64,000 bases of DNA, taken from contig NZ_OZ035011.1 of NCBI RefSeq assembly GCF_964031165.1, positions 1,540,001-1,604,000 on the forward strand. The letters are read 5' to 3'. Positions 1 through 8,751 of this stretch are shown here, one piece after another; position 1 is the stretch's first letter, and every line of letters starts with the position of its first letter. The notes beneath the pieces are model-generated. The model worked only from the letters and a program-made list of their open reading frames with translations. It was not told the origin of the DNA and ran no database searches. A program made the translations under genes and the position numbers. The DNA is from Rickettsiella endosymbiont of Rhagonycha lignosa (GTDB taxonomy: Bacteria; Pseudomonadota; Gammaproteobacteria; Diplorickettsiales; Diplorickettsiaceae).

Positions 1-1021
1 CGCTCGTCACCTGAGTGACACTATTTTTTATTTCATAGAGCTGGTAACCCAATGCTAATTTTGCAGCAATAAACGCTAATGGATAACCCGTTGCCTTAGA
101 TGCTAATGCACTGGAACGGGATAATCGCGCATTCATTTCTATAACTCGGTAGTCGCCATTTTTAGGGTTAATAGCAAATTGAATATTACATTCGCCAATA
201 ATGTTAAAATGCTCAGCAACTTGCAAAGCCATATTCCGTAATAACTGATGTTGCTCATTATTTAAGGTCTGTGCTGGTGCTACAACAATGCTTTCTCCAG
301 TATGGATGCCCATGGCATCCATATTTTCCATATTACAAATTGTTAATCCATTTCCCATTTGATCACGGACAATTTCATACTCAAATTCCTTCCACCCAAA
401 TAAATATTCTTCTATTAAAATTTGTGGTGCTGTGGCTAAGCTCTCCTGGGCTCGCTGCTCAAGAATTTCTCGATGCGCAATTTTCCCAGAACCTAAACCT
501 CCTAAGGAGAAACCTGAACGTAACATAATGGGATAACCGATCTTTTCTGCTGCTTTCAACGCTTCAGCAACTGTTTTGACTGCAAAACTAAGTGGTGTTT
601 TAATTTTTATCTTTGCTAAAGCCGCTTTAAAAAGATCTCTGTCTTCTGTTTGGCGTATCGATTCAACGGATGTTCCTAATACTTCTACTTTATATTTTTT
701 TAATATCCCTTTTTTTTCTAAATCTAAACCTAAATTAAGAGCAGTTTGACCGCCAAAACCTAGTAAAATTCCATCTGGCTTTTCTTTAATAATAATCCGC
801 TTCACTGTATCAAAATTTAATGGTTGTAGATAAGTTTCATTGGCTAAATTTGCATCCGTTTGTATGGTAGCTATGTTCGGGTTTATTAATACCGAAGTAA
901 TTTTTTCTTCTTTTAGTGCTTTAATGGCCTGTGAACCGGAATAATCAAACTCGCCTGCTTGGCCTATTCGTAAACCACCCGAACCTAAAATCATAATTTT
1001 CTTATATCGTTGTATTTTCAT
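1..1021 (-). CDS. carB: Carbamoyl-phosphate synthase large subunit, N-terminal part (cut by window edge)
   Basis: CarB makes carbamoyl phosphate from bicarbonate, ATP and glutamine-derived ammonia for pyrimidine and arginine synthesis. I translated the reverse strand from an ATG at 1021; the frame stays open to base 1, giving about 340 of an expected ~1070 residues. It begins MKIQRYKKIMILGSGGL and continues with IGQAGEFDYSGSQ, INPNIATIQT, FGGQTALN, LGGLGSG, GWKEFEYE, GIHTGESIVVAP and NARLSRSSALASKATGYPLA, all ATP-grasp carboxyphosphate-domain blocks. From what I know of the family, the wording matches the eukaryotic CAD / Bacteroidetes branch more than E. coli CarB (which has [20 protein letters not shown]). 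It lies 6 bp after carA, third gene of pyrD-carA-carB. The identity is certain; the lineage is inference. Confidence 0.95.
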   Translation of the reverse strand, partial: MKIQRYKKIMILGSGGLRIGQAGEFDYSGSQAIKALKEEKITSVLINPNIATIQTDANLANETYLQPLNFDTVKRIIIKEKPDGILLGFGGQTALNLGLDLEKKGILKKYKVEVLGTSVESIRQTEDRDLFKAALAKIKIKTPLSFAVKTVAEALKAAEKIGYPIMLRSGFSLGGLGSGKIAHREILEQRAQESLATAPQILIEEYLFGWKEFEYEIVRDQMGNGLTICNMENMDAMGIHTGESIVVAPAQTLNNEQHQLLRNMALQVAEHFNIIGECNIQFAINPKNGDYRVIEMNARLSRSSALASKATGYPLAFIAAKLALGYQLYEIKNSVTQVTS

Positions 1022-1027
1022 AATCTT

Positions 1028-2080
1028 TTATAACATGCGATAAAAACGTTCAAATAACCATTGTGTATCCATAGGTCCAGGTGCAGCCTCAGGATGGAAT
1101 TGTACCGAAAAAAAAGGATCTTTCTTATGCTCAATTCCTGCAACTGTTCCATCATTTAAATTTCGAAATAATACTTGCCAATCTTTAGGAAGTGATTTTT
1201 CATTTACCGCATAACCATGATTTTGCGAAGTCAAATAACATCGTTTTGTCGGCAAATAAATACAGGGTTGATTTTGAGAGCGATGGCCAAAAATTAACTT
1301 ATAGGTTTTAGCCCCAACCGCTAAAGCCATTAATTGCGTCCCTAAACAAATGCCGAAACAAGGCTTCTTTTTAGTTAAAGCCTTTCTTAAAATGGCTATC
1401 GTTTTTTTACATAATTGCGGATCACCTGGACCATTGGAAATAAAAACTCCATCATAGTCTTCCTGACTATAATCATAGTCATAAGGGACTCGTTTAATTT
1501 TTAGTGGGAATTTTAATAAACAACGTAAAATGTTTTCTTTTAAACCACAGTCTACAACTATTATTTTTTTTCTACCTTCACCATAATACAGCGGCTCAGT
1601 AATTGTTACTTGTTTTACCCAATCGATAGTTTCAAATTCAATAAAATCGCCATGCGGCTTATTTAATGAAGTAATTATACCTGGTGTTACTCCATTAACT
1701 CTTAAACAATGTGTTAAAGCCCGCGTGTCCAAACCCGTTATAAAAGGTATATTTTCAATTTCAAGCCAATTTACTAATGACTGTTGGGCAGCATGATTTG
1801 AGTAAAATGACGCTATTTCAGAAATAATCACGCTTTTTACTTGAATTTTGTTAGATTCCCAAGTATTTGGTGCAGAAACACCATAATTTCCTATCAAGGG
1901 ATAGGTAAAACATAATATCTGCCCTGCATAAGAAGGATCTGTTAAAGATTCCACATAACCTAACATACCTGTATTAAATATAACTTCACCGGAAACTTCA
2001 GTTGTTTGGTTTACTGGCATATATCCAACAAAGCTCTCACCTGTTTTTAATATTAATTTTGCTGATACCAATTTTTTCAT
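1028..2080 (-). CDS. carA: Carbamoyl-phosphate synthase small (glutaminase) subunit
   Basis: Hydrolyses glutamine and passes ammonia to CarB. I place the start at the ATG at 2080 (MKKLVSAKLI), 350 aa. The longer frame back to 2125 only adds residues translated out of the pyrD end. The ATG overlaps the pyrD stop as ATGA (2077-2080), so the two are probably translationally coupled. The class I amidotransferase triad is present: Cys245 in GICLG, His329 and Glu331 in QFHPE. The N-terminal domain carries VSGEVIFNTGMLGYVESLTDPSYAGQ split over residues 29-54. Like the neighbouring CarB, the wording (LTDPSYAGQIL, TYPLIGNYG, SQNHGYAV) recalls the glutaminase part of animal CAD. The protein is slightly shorter than E. 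coli CarA (382 aa). Confidence 0.96.
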   Translation of the reverse strand: MKKLVSAKLILKTGESFVGYMPVNQTTEVSGEVIFNTGMLGYVESLTDPSYAGQILCFTYPLIGNYGVSAPNTWESNKIQVKSVIISEIASFYSNHAAQQSLVNWLEIENIPFITGLDTRALTHCLRVNGVTPGIITSLNKPHGDFIEFETIDWVKQVTITEPLYYGEGRKKIIVVDCGLKENILRCLLKFPLKIKRVPYDYDYSQEDYDGVFISNGPGDPQLCKKTIAILRKALTKKKPCFGICLGTQLMALAVGAKTYKLIFGHRSQNQPCIYLPTKRCYLTSQNHGYAVNEKSLPKDWQVLFRNLNDGTVAGIEHKKDPFFSVQFHPEAAPGPMDTQWLFERFYRML

Positions 2081-3156
2081 GATCTCGTCTGTTGGTGAAA
2101 TTGAGCAGCAAGATAAGGGTTCCACATCATGCCTGTTGCAGAAAGGGCAATATCTGCGCCACTATTTAAAAATTCATTAAAATGTTCCGGAATAGTAATA
2201 CCACCCATACCCAAAATAACTAAATTTAATTTTTCAGTTTGATTAATTTGAACTAATTTATTAAGACATTGTAATGCTAATCGACGGATTGGATAACCTG
2301 AAACCCCACTATAAATTCTTTTTCCAAATGCAGGCTGATGATCTTTATTCAATACGCGCATACTGATGGAGTTGATAGCACTAATACCGCTTGCTCCAGC
2401 CTGTGCTGCAGAGATTAATAAATTTAAAGGGGACTCATGCTCATGAATTAAGCCTATCTTTAATACGATGGGAGTATCGCCTACACATTTCACAACCAAG
2501 CTTGTTATTTCCGATACATGTTTAATACTCCAATAAAGCGGTTCACCTGATTTCATTAAATTAGGACATGAAAAATTTAGCTCTATAATATCAGCACCGG
2601 CTTCTTTAGCTATTAATGCGGCAGCCGCAAAATCTTGTGACATCGATTTAAGCGAATCACCTTCACCATAAACCGACACAATCAGCACTTGACCTTCTAC
2701 TAAAGAATTTTTTGCAAAAGCTATATCTTCCATAATCACTATCGGTTCCAAACAACCGTTACCAAAGGAATTACTAATTGCAATTTTGTCACTTATTTTT
2801 TCAGGTTCATTCTTGGTAAAAAGAACTTCTTTTAAATCAGCATAATTAAATAATTTTTCACATTCGATATGAACAATATTTGGCAAAGGATGGGTTGGGT
2901 AAGCTTGGCGCCGTATTGTTTTGTAGGTCAATACGTCGAAACCTAGTTGTGCTAATAATGCCACACCTTTACCAGTTGTTGCAGCGCATGCAGCCGCACC
3001 AATTTTGGAGGCTAGAGAATAGCCTAATAAAGAACTCCACTGTGTTCTGTCTGGCCAAACTCGAGTCGGTGGTTTTATTGATGGGAAAGAGGGATTGCTG
3101 AAGTTTTCTTCGAAAGTTTTACTAATGTCATAGAGAGGCGATGAAACGCTCAACAT
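2077..3156 (-). CDS. pyrD: Dihydroorotate dehydrogenase, class 1-like
   Basis: Oxidises dihydroorotate to orotate with FMN. The 359-aa TIM-barrel protein has the class 1 active-site block ELNFSCPN, whose Cys is the catalytic base in class 1 enzymes; class 2 enzymes use Ser. It also has a GVSGYPIRRLAL phosphate-binding segment and GMGGI near the C-terminus. No N-terminal membrane helix is seen, so it should be soluble, unlike the quinone-linked class 2 PyrD usual in gammaproteobacteria. No pyrK electron-transfer gene lies beside it in this window. It is the first gene of pyrD-carA-carB and is divergent from the LprI-like gene, with 129 bp between them. The subclass (1A, 1B or a DPD-like variant) is not settled by inspection. 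Confidence 0.85.
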   Translation of the reverse strand: MLSVSSPLYDISKTFEENFSNPSFPSIKPPTRVWPDRTQWSSLLGYSLASKIGAAACAATTGKGVALLAQLGFDVLTYKTIRRQAYPTHPLPNIVHIECEKLFNYADLKEVLFTKNEPEKISDKIAISNSFGNGCLEPIVIMEDIAFAKNSLVEGQVLIVSVYGEGDSLKSMSQDFAAAALIAKEAGADIIELNFSCPNLMKSGEPLYWSIKHVSEITSLVVKCVGDTPIVLKIGLIHEHESPLNLLISAAQAGASGISAINSISMRVLNKDHQPAFGKRIYSGVSGYPIRRLALQCLNKLVQINQTEKLNLVILGMGGITIPEHFNEFLNSGADIALSATGMMWNPYLAAQFHQQTRS

Positions 3157-3285
3157 GCGATATGGCTATAAATAATTTCGACTATTTAAACCGATTTTCC
3201 AAAAAATACCAAGTTTTTTATTGTCTTAATTAATATTTTTCTATACGCTTACCTTCCCCGCGTTTTATATAAATAAAAGCGCAAC

Positions 3286-3807
3286 ATGAAAAAACATTCT
3301 GCCTTAAGTCTCCTTATCAGTATCAGTTTAATGCTTTTTTCTTTACCATCACCATCAGTAACTTTAGAATCTGAGGTAATAGCGGATATATCAAAACGAA
3401 GTCATACTCCTGTGGGCGAATTAAAAACACTCTTTGCTGATTGTGACAAAGCTATGAGCCAACTAGACATGCATCTTTGTGCGGATAAAGATGCTACTAC
3501 AGCTAGTTTCAAATTAAAGCAAATATTATTTAATAAAAAATCACAATTGTTGATTTGTAAGTCTCAGCTCAAGGAAAAGATTGCCCAATGGGAAAAACTC
3601 CGAGACAATGCTTGTGATAAAGCTACTGAAGACTCTAAGGATGGTTCAATATGGACAACTTTATTACTAAATTGTGTGACAGATGAAACAACTAAGATGG
3701 TAAAGAAGCTCGATAAAATAAATAATTGCAACGAACTAAATAAGATTGTAGAGCCAATACAGATCGAACCAGGCCTTTATTCTCCTTGTGGAAAAGCATC
3801 TTGTTAA
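3286..3807 (+). CDS. Secreted LprI-like (DUF1311) protein
   Basis: 173 aa with a clear signal peptide (MKKHSALSLLISISLMLFSLPSPS). The mature part has paired cysteines and the DUF1311/LprI layout: an early C-x(13)-C pair (DCDKAM...MHLC), a lysine-rich helix, then IAQWEKLRDNACD and SIWTTLLLNCVTDET, which match the family's W-x(3)-RD-x-x-C and S-x(6-8)-C-x-x-x-T pattern. Members of this family include the mycobacterial lysozyme inhibitor LprI, so a periplasmic role in resisting host lysozyme is plausible but inferred. The C-terminus has two more cysteines (SPCGKASC). No good Shine-Dalgarno precedes the ATG. An imperfect inverted repeat (GCGTTTTAT / ATAAAAGCGC) lies just upstream. The stop is 1 bp from the 3' end of the opposing tRNA-Leu. 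Confidence 0.75.
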   Translation: MKKHSALSLLISISLMLFSLPSPSVTLESEVIADISKRSHTPVGELKTLFADCDKAMSQLDMHLCADKDATTASFKLKQILFNKKSQLLICKSQLKEKIAQWEKLRDNACDKATEDSKDGSIWTTLLLNCVTDETTKMVKKLDKINNCNELNKIVEPIQIEPGLYSPCGKASC

Positions 3808-3808
3808 T

Positions 3809-3893
3809 TGGTGCCGAGAAGAGGACTCGAACCTCCAAGGGTTGCCCCACAAGTACCTGAAACTTGCGTGTCTACCAATTTCACCACCTCGGC
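3809..3893 (-). tRNA. tRNA-Leu (CAG)
   Basis: The reverse strand folds as a class II tRNA of 85 nt with CCA encoded at 3809-3811. The acceptor stem GCCGAGG pairs with TCTCGGC (one G-U), the anticodon stem is CAAGT/ACTTG, the loop TTCAGGT gives anticodon CAG, and the T arm reads GGTTCGAGTCC. A long variable arm is present. It lies 22 bp after the rhodanese gene on the same strand, so it may be read from the rpsO-pnp-rhodanese transcript or an internal promoter. Confidence 0.95.
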
Positions 3894-3915
3894 AAATCTC
3901 TCTTTCAAGACAACA

Positions 3916-4305
3916 TTATTTGGTCATTTTGATAAGTGGATAACCTGCTTCTAGCCAAGTGCGGAGACCGCCTTGCAGAGAAGCAACTTGGCTATAACCC
4001 ATTTTTTGAAGATTATCTGCCGCCAAGCAAGATCGAAAACCGCCGCTACAATAAACAACAATCTCTGCTTCAAAATCTGGAATGTATTTCTCAATATCAC
4101 GTTCAATAATACCCTTACTAAGAGGGATAGCATGAACAATAGACCCTTGTTGAAATTCATCGTGCTCACGTACATCAATTAAATAAAACCGGTGCTGACT
4201 GTTAATTTTTTTATTTAAATCAGCAACCGTCAACTCTTTTATTTGAGGTTTTATTTTATCAACTAATTTTATAAAAGCTGATGTATGTTGCTTTTGATTG
4301 ATCAC
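3916..4305 (-). CDS. Rhodanese-like sulfurtransferase domain protein
   Basis: 129-aa single-domain rhodanese. The active-site loop is VYCSGGFRS with the persulfide-forming Cys; the typical [15 protein letters not shown] entry motif and LQGGLRTW near the end are also present. No signal peptide, so cytosolic. It begins with a GTG whose GTGA overlaps the pnp stop (4302-4305), indicating translational coupling to pnp. The substrate is unknown; single rhodanese domains move sulfane sulfur in thiol or tRNA metabolism. Confidence 0.88.
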   Translation of the reverse strand: MINQKQHTSAFIKLVDKIKPQIKELTVADLNKKINSQHRFYLIDVREHDEFQQGSIVHAIPLSKGIIERDIEKYIPDFEAEIVVYCSGGFRSCLAADNLQKMGYSQVASLQGGLRTWLEAGYPLIKMTK

Positions 4306-6425
4306 GAATGTATTTCGTTCTCCATTTCTACTTCAATATCTTTCATGGTTAAACGAATGCGACCTTGTCTATCTATTTCTAGTACTTTGACTTTGACAAT
4401 TTGGCCTTCGCTTAATACATCACTCACTTGTTCAACACGTTCTTTAGAAATTTGTGAAATATGTACTAAACCATCACGACCGGGTAATACGTTAACAAAA
4501 GCACCAAAATCAGTCAGTTTAACTATTGCACCTTCATAAGTACGGCCCACTTCCACTTCCGCTGTTACTTTTTTAATACGTTCTATTGCATTTTGGCAAG
4601 CATGTAAATCAGATGTCGAAATTCGAACGACACCATCATCGCTAATGTCGATTAAGGTTCCTGTTTCTTCAGTAATCGCGCGAATTGTCGCTCCACCTTT
4701 TCCGATTAAATCACGTATTTTTTCAGGGTTTATCTTTAAAGTAGTTATACGCGGTGCATAAGGGGAAACTTCTATGCGTGGTTCAGCTAAAGTTTCTTGC
4801 ATAATATTTAATATATGAAGACGACCCTCTTTTGCTTGATTTAATGCCACCTGCAAAATTTCTTCTGTAATACCATCAATTTTAATATCCATTTGTAATG
4901 CCGTGACACCATCTAGTGTACCTGCAACTTTAAAATCCATATCTCCTAAATGATCTTCATCACCTAAAATGTCGGTTAATACAGCAAACTGATCGCCTTC
5001 TTTTATTAGGCCCATTGCTATACCCGCTACATGTTTCTTTAAAGGTACACCAGCATCCATTAGCGCTATACTTGCACCACAGACTGTTGCCATAGAGCTA
5101 GATCCATTTGATTCAGTAATTTCAGAAACAACACGTAATACATAAGGAAAATCGGATTCACTAGGTAATACAGCACGCAAAGCACGTTTCGCTAAATTAC
5201 CATGCCCAATTTCACGCCGTTTAGGGCTTCCCATTTGGCCGGTTTCACCCACGCTATAAGGAGGAAAGTTATAGTGAAGCATAAATGTTTCACGCCCTTC
5301 TCCATCTAAGGCTTCTATGGTTTGCGCATCTCTATCCGTACCTAAGGTAGTAACAACTAATGCTTGCGTCTCGCCTCTAGTAAATACAGCCGAACCATGT
5401 GTACGTGGTAAAAATCCTGGCTGAATAGTAATAGGGCGAACTGTTATCTTATCACGTCCATCAATGCGATTTTCGCCTGATAGAATACGACTACGTACTA
5501 TTTTCTCTTCTAAATTTGCTAGGAATAACTGAATAGCTTTAGCGGAAATTCCTTTTTCTTCATCTAACCATTTCTCGACAATACTATTTCGTAAATTTTC
5601 TAATTTAGCTTTACGAATTAATTTCTCCGGAATTGCATAGGCCTCAGTATATAAAGCCTGTATAGCTTGCGTTATTTCTTGTTCCACAACTGCATCTAAT
5701 TGAGAAGTTGTAGTTTTTTGCGCATCCCAAGCGGGCTCACCTGCCTCTTTAGCAAGCTCTTTAATAGCTTGAATAACCCCTTGCATTTGTTGATGTCCAA
5801 ACAAAATAGCATTCAACATAATTTCTTCAGTAAGCTCAGCTGCTTGAGATTCCACCATTAAAACGGCTTTGTCTGTTCCTGCAACTACTAAATCTAAATC
5901 TGATGTTTCTAGTTGCTTAAAGCTTGGGTTTAATAGGTATTGTCCTTCCGAGTAACCGACTCTTACTGCCGCTATCGGACCCTTAAAAGGTAAGCCGGAT
6001 AAGCTTAAAGCCGCAGAAGCCCCAATTAATGCAGGAATATCTGCGTTAATATCCGGATTTGAAGATAAAACAGTCGCAACAATTTGCACTTCATTATAAA
6101 AACCTTCAGGAAACAGAGGCCTTATTGGTCTATCAATTAAACGCGATGTTAAAATTTCTTTTTCAGTAGGTCGTCCTTCCCGTTTAAAATAACCTCCTGG
6201 AATACGTCCAGCCGCATAGGAGCGTTCTTGATATTGAACAGTCAATGGAAAAAAATCTCTTTCTTCACCTGCTTGCTGCTTGTTACCTACAACGGTTACT
6301 AAAACGGTAGTACCATCTAAGCTCACAACAACTGATGCTGTAGCTTGACGTGCGATTGCCCCAGTTTCTAGAATTATTTCCTGCGAACCAAACTGCACGA
6401 CTTTCTTTATAGAATTAATTAACAC
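4302..6425 (-). CDS. pnp: Polyribonucleotide nucleotidyltransferase (PNPase)
   Basis: 3'-5' phosphorolytic exoribonuclease of the RNA degradosome. 707 aa, close to the usual ~700. Two RNase PH domains (residues ~10-230 and ~310-550) carry [29 protein letters not shown] and [23 protein letters not shown]-type blocks (shown here in pieces). They are followed by a KH domain ([20 protein letters not shown]) and an S1 domain ([19 protein letters not shown]). The start is a GTG at 6425, supported by GAGGGA about 8 nt upstream. The rpsO-pnp order is the classical one. A strong hairpin with eight Ts ends beside this Shine-Dalgarno (6440-6473), so expression probably depends on read-through or RNase processing. 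Confidence 0.98.
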   Translation of the reverse strand: MLINSIKKVVQFGSQEIILETGAIARQATASVVVSLDGTTVLVTVVGNKQQAGEERDFFPLTVQYQERSYAAGRIPGGYFKREGRPTEKEILTSRLIDRPIRPLFPEGFYNEVQIVATVLSSNPDINADIPALIGASAALSLSGLPFKGPIAAVRVGYSEGQYLLNPSFKQLETSDLDLVVAGTDKAVLMVESQAAELTEEIMLNAILFGHQQMQGVIQAIKELAKEAGEPAWDAQKTTTSQLDAVVEQEITQAIQALYTEAYAIPEKLIRKAKLENLRNSIVEKWLDEEKGISAKAIQLFLANLEEKIVRSRILSGENRIDGRDKITVRPITIQPGFLPRTHGSAVFTRGETQALVVTTLGTDRDAQTIEALDGEGRETFMLHYNFPPYSVGETGQMGSPKRREIGHGNLAKRALRAVLPSESDFPYVLRVVSEITESNGSSSMATVCGASIALMDAGVPLKKHVAGIAMGLIKEGDQFAVLTDILGDEDHLGDMDFKVAGTLDGVTALQMDIKIDGITEEILQVALNQAKEGRLHILNIMQETLAEPRIEVSPYAPRITTLKINPEKIRDLIGKGGATIRAITEETGTLIDISDDGVVRISTSDLHACQNAIERIKKVTAEVEVGRTYEGAIVKLTDFGAFVNVLPGRDGLVHISQISKERVEQVSDVLSEGQIVKVKVLEIDRQGRIRLTMKDIEVEMENEIHS

Positions 6426-6439
6426 GTTTACATTCCCTC

Positions 6440-6473
6440 AAAAAAAACAAATGGGCGAAAATTACCGCCCATT
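6440..6473 (-). terminator. Hairpin plus T-tract between rpsO and pnp
   Basis: Read on the minus strand, AATGGGCG (6466-6473) pairs perfectly with CGCCCATT (6450-6457) around an 8-nt loop, followed within 2 nt by eight Ts (6440-6447). This is a textbook intrinsic terminator for rpsO. The pnp ribosome site GAGGGA begins right after the T-tract. A second small hairpin (TCTTCA/TGAAGA, 6489-6509) precedes it. In E. coli the equivalent place holds the RNase III stem-loop through which PNPase represses itself, so this structure could act in either way. Confidence 0.7.
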
Positions 6474-6522
6474 GGTACGAATAAAATGTCTTCAACGATT
6501 GGCTGAAGAATATGAACAGGAC

Positions 6523-6780
6523 TTAACCACGCAAGCCAAGTTGCTTAATGAGCGTTAAATACCCCTGTAAATTAACACTTTTGAAATATTTTAATAATTT
6601 ACGACGCAAAGCTACTTTCTTTAATAGACCTTGTCGTGAATGATTATCCTTCTTATGCACTTGAAAATGGCCATTTAGTTGTTCGATAGCCCCAGATAAT
6701 AAAGCAATCTGAACCTCTGGGGATCCTGTATCGCCCGGAGAACGTTGAAATTTAGCCAATATTTCATTTTTAGCCAGCAT
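6523..6780 (-). CDS. rpsO: 30S ribosomal protein S15
   Basis: 85 aa, against 89 in E. coli. It has the S15 signature blocks [24 protein letters not shown] and RRKLLKYF. It binds 16S rRNA early in assembly of the 30S platform. It begins with ATG behind AAAGG and AGAGG purine runs. A good sigma70-like promoter lies at 6813-6841, and the gene is followed by the rpsO/pnp hairpin. The usual upstream neighbour truB is absent here. Confidence 0.98.
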   Translation of the reverse strand: MLAKNEILAKFQRSPGDTGSPEVQIALLSGAIEQLNGHFQVHKKDNHSRQGLLKKVALRRKLLKYFKSVNLQGYLTLIKQLGLRG

Positions 6781-6812
6781 AAAACCTTTAACCTCTTATA
6801 AATGAACCCGCT

Positions 6813-6841
6813 ATTCTATGCATAATCCCTGCAACTGACAA
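6813..6841 (-). promoter_or_regulatory. Sigma70-like promoter of rpsO
   Basis: On the minus strand TTGTCA (6836-6841) and TAGAAT (6813-6818) each match five of six consensus bases and are exactly 17 bp apart. The start point would fall about 25-30 nt before the rpsO ATG. Confidence 0.65.
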
Positions 6842-7171
6842 GGATTATCTTCTTAAATTATGCTTCTAATAGTTAAGTATCGATAAACCTTTGTATCTTT
6901 AGGGATTACTTATAAATCGTAGGTAAAATGCTTACTTTTACTCTTTATTGCGTTCGTCCCTCCCTAAGACTCAAACAGTTTTTAACTATCTGATCTTCAT
7001 AACTTAAGGTTTTTTAGAATCTAAATTTCCAGCTGAAAATAAAAAAATCTGCCATTGGTAATTATTTCCTATCGCAAAAAATCACAGCTTGTTTATTGAA
7101 CCTTAAATTACATCATTATTTAGTATAAGTGCCGTGTCATGTTAGAATATCCACCCGCCGCTGACAGCTAT

Positions 7172-7225
7172 TTTTACCTAATTTGTCGGCGTTGGAAATT
7201 ATCAGCATGGACAGGTAAAATTACC
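7172..7225. promoter_or_regulatory. Possible operator sites before the XRE-S24 regulator
   Basis: TTTTACCT (7172-7179) and AGGTAAAA (7213-7220) form an 8-bp inverted repeat. The second half is itself part of a small dyad, GGTAA-AA-TTACC (7214-7225). Such spaced dyads upstream of a CI/LexA-like gene are typical autoregulatory operators; binding is inference. Confidence 0.35.
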
Positions 7226-7248
7226 GCTAATTAATAAGTGAAAATGAT

Positions 7249-7899
7249 ATGAAAACTACTAGTAGCATGAGCAAAATTCTTAAAGGATTAATGGCTGAGT
7301 TAGGGATTAATGAATCGGAACTAGCACGACGCACCGGTGTAGGCCAACCTGTAGTACATCGAATTTGCTCAGGAGAAACTGATAATCCCAAAGTCGCCAC
7401 TTTGAGTCCGATTGCCAATTTCTTTGCTATCTCTATCAGCCAACTCATCGGTGATGAGCCCATATCAGCTGATCGCATTCCAGGCACTTTTAACCCAGAT
7501 GCTCAAGGATGGCGTCAAATTCCATTACTTACTTGGCCTCAAGTGTTACATTGGCCCAATCTTCCTGAAAAATTTGCCCCATTACCAACAATTTCTACTG
7601 ATATCGACATTAGTCAGCATGCTTATGCTGTTGCTGCTAGAGATACCACCATGGAACCTCGCTTTCCAGAAGGAACTGTACTTCTTATAGATCCCGATCT
7701 AAAACCTAATAGTCTTGATTTTGCGATTATTCATATTGAAGGGCATGATTTACCCAATTTTAAACAAATTTTAATCGACGGTGGACATACCATCCTTAAA
7801 CCTCTTAATACTGATTTCAAAACCTTACTATTAGATAAGCCTCATCGTTTTTTAGGTGTGATGGTCCAATCAAGAATGGATTTTAAAAAGAAAAAATAA
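7249..7899 (+). CDS. XRE-family regulator with S24/LexA-like C-terminal domain
   Basis: 216 aa. Residues ~8-65 form a helix-turn-helix of the XRE/CI type (LGINESELARRTGVGQPVVHRI). Residues ~90-210 resemble the S24 LexA/CI self-cleavage domain, with a DTTMEP block at 132-137 and Lys172 in FKQI. In active S24 peptidases the first motif is GDSMEP; here the nucleophile position holds Thr134, so autocleavage may be lost or altered. The N-terminal part of the domain (WRQIPLLTWPQ) is the usual linker/dimer region. A second ATG at 7267 is an alternative start. No phage genes are nearby, so it is probably a resident regulator. Operator-like dyads lie upstream. Confidence 0.85.
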   Translation: MKTTSSMSKILKGLMAELGINESELARRTGVGQPVVHRICSGETDNPKVATLSPIANFFAISISQLIGDEPISADRIPGTFNPDAQGWRQIPLLTWPQVLHWPNLPEKFAPLPTISTDIDISQHAYAVAARDTTMEPRFPEGTVLLIDPDLKPNSLDFAIIHIEGHDLPNFKQILIDGGHTILKPLNTDFKTLLLDKPHRFLGVMVQSRMDFKKKK

Positions 7900-8065
7900 A
7901 TCCTTTACTATAATAAAGAAACACAATGAACTATGGTTATTCTGGTAAGTATATTACAGAATTGTGTTATGGCTTAAAAATATAACTTGCCGTCAAACTG
8001 TTTAACCCTTTAAAATCTTTTTTTATACTAAAATTTTATTAATATTAATTTTAAAGCAATAAGTC

Positions 8066-8704
8066 ATGAACCAGAAAAAACGTACCGCTATTTTTCAGCG
8101 TTTTCATGCTTACAATCCTCATCCAACGACAGAATTAATTTACTCCTCACCTTTTGAGCTTTTAATTGCCGTTATTCTTTCTGCTCAAGCAACAGATAAA
8201 TCCGTTAATAAGGCAACACAAATTTTATTTGTTAAGGCCAACACACCAAAAAAAATAGCTTCGCTGGGATTAACCGGTTTAAAAAAATATATAAAAACAA
8301 TTGGCTTATACAATACTAAAGCAAAAAATATCATAAAAACCTGTAAAATTTTATTGGAGCAATATCAAGGAAATGTCCCTAATAATCGTGAAGCGCTGGA
8401 GAGTCTACCGGGTGTTGGGCGTAAAACTGCTAATGTCATATTAAATACTGTTTTTCATCAGGCAACCATTGCTGTTGATACGCATATTTTTAGAGTATGC
8501 AATAGAACCGGTCTAGCGCGTGGAAAAACACCTTTAGCTGTTGAAAAAATGCTACTAAAAGTCGTTCCTAAAAAATATTTAAAAAACGCTCATCATTGGT
8601 TGGTGTTACATGGGCGTTATATTTGTTTAGCTCGTAAACCTAAATGTCCTGAATGTATTATTCAAGATCTTTGTGAGTATCCTAACAAAACTGAACGTAA
8701 ATGA
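8066..8704 (+). CDS. nth: Endonuclease III (DNA glycosylase/AP lyase)
   Basis: Removes oxidised pyrimidines from DNA and cuts the abasic strand. 212 aa, near the E. coli length of 211. The helix-hairpin-helix is [11 protein letters not shown] with catalytic Lys120, and Asp138 lies in AVDTHIFRV, the same numbers as the E. coli enzyme. The C-terminal 4Fe-4S cluster C-x6-C-x2-C-x5-C is present ([17 protein letters not shown]). It stands alone between the XRE gene and the convergent hemC; no rnf genes adjoin it. Confidence 0.97.
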   Translation: MNQKKRTAIFQRFHAYNPHPTTELIYSSPFELLIAVILSAQATDKSVNKATQILFVKANTPKKIASLGLTGLKKYIKTIGLYNTKAKNIIKTCKILLEQYQGNVPNNREALESLPGVGRKTANVILNTVFHQATIAVDTHIFRVCNRTGLARGKTPLAVEKMLLKVVPKKYLKNAHHWLVLHGRYICLARKPKCPECIIQDLCEYPNKTERK

Positions 8705-8751
8705 TTAAAGTCTTATAGACTCTAAAGATGGTATGCAATTTTTGCTCAGCT

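Larger units (their letters stand above)
6781..7248. other. Intergenic region between rpsO and the XRE-S24 gene
   Basis: 468 bp without a credible gene. It holds the rpsO promoter at the left end and, at the right end, a broken dyad (CGCCG at 7156-7160 with CGGCG at 7187-7191) plus repeated GGTAA/TTACC half-sites. The middle is AT-rich and I see no RNA gene or conserved ORF in it. Confidence 0.5.

Noticed and set aside
271-528. Plus-strand ORF inside carB, and similar antisense ORFs in pnp, hemC, murG, mscK, rsmB and fmt
   Set aside because: Each lies antisense in a well-conserved gene and shows no family motif or ribosome site.
2081-2125. 15-codon extension of carA
   Set aside because: It lies inside pyrD; the ATGA overlap and the family N-terminus support the ATG at 2080.
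7249-7899. Prophage immunity region
   Set aside because: The CI-like regulator has no phage neighbours; nth and rpsO flank it.
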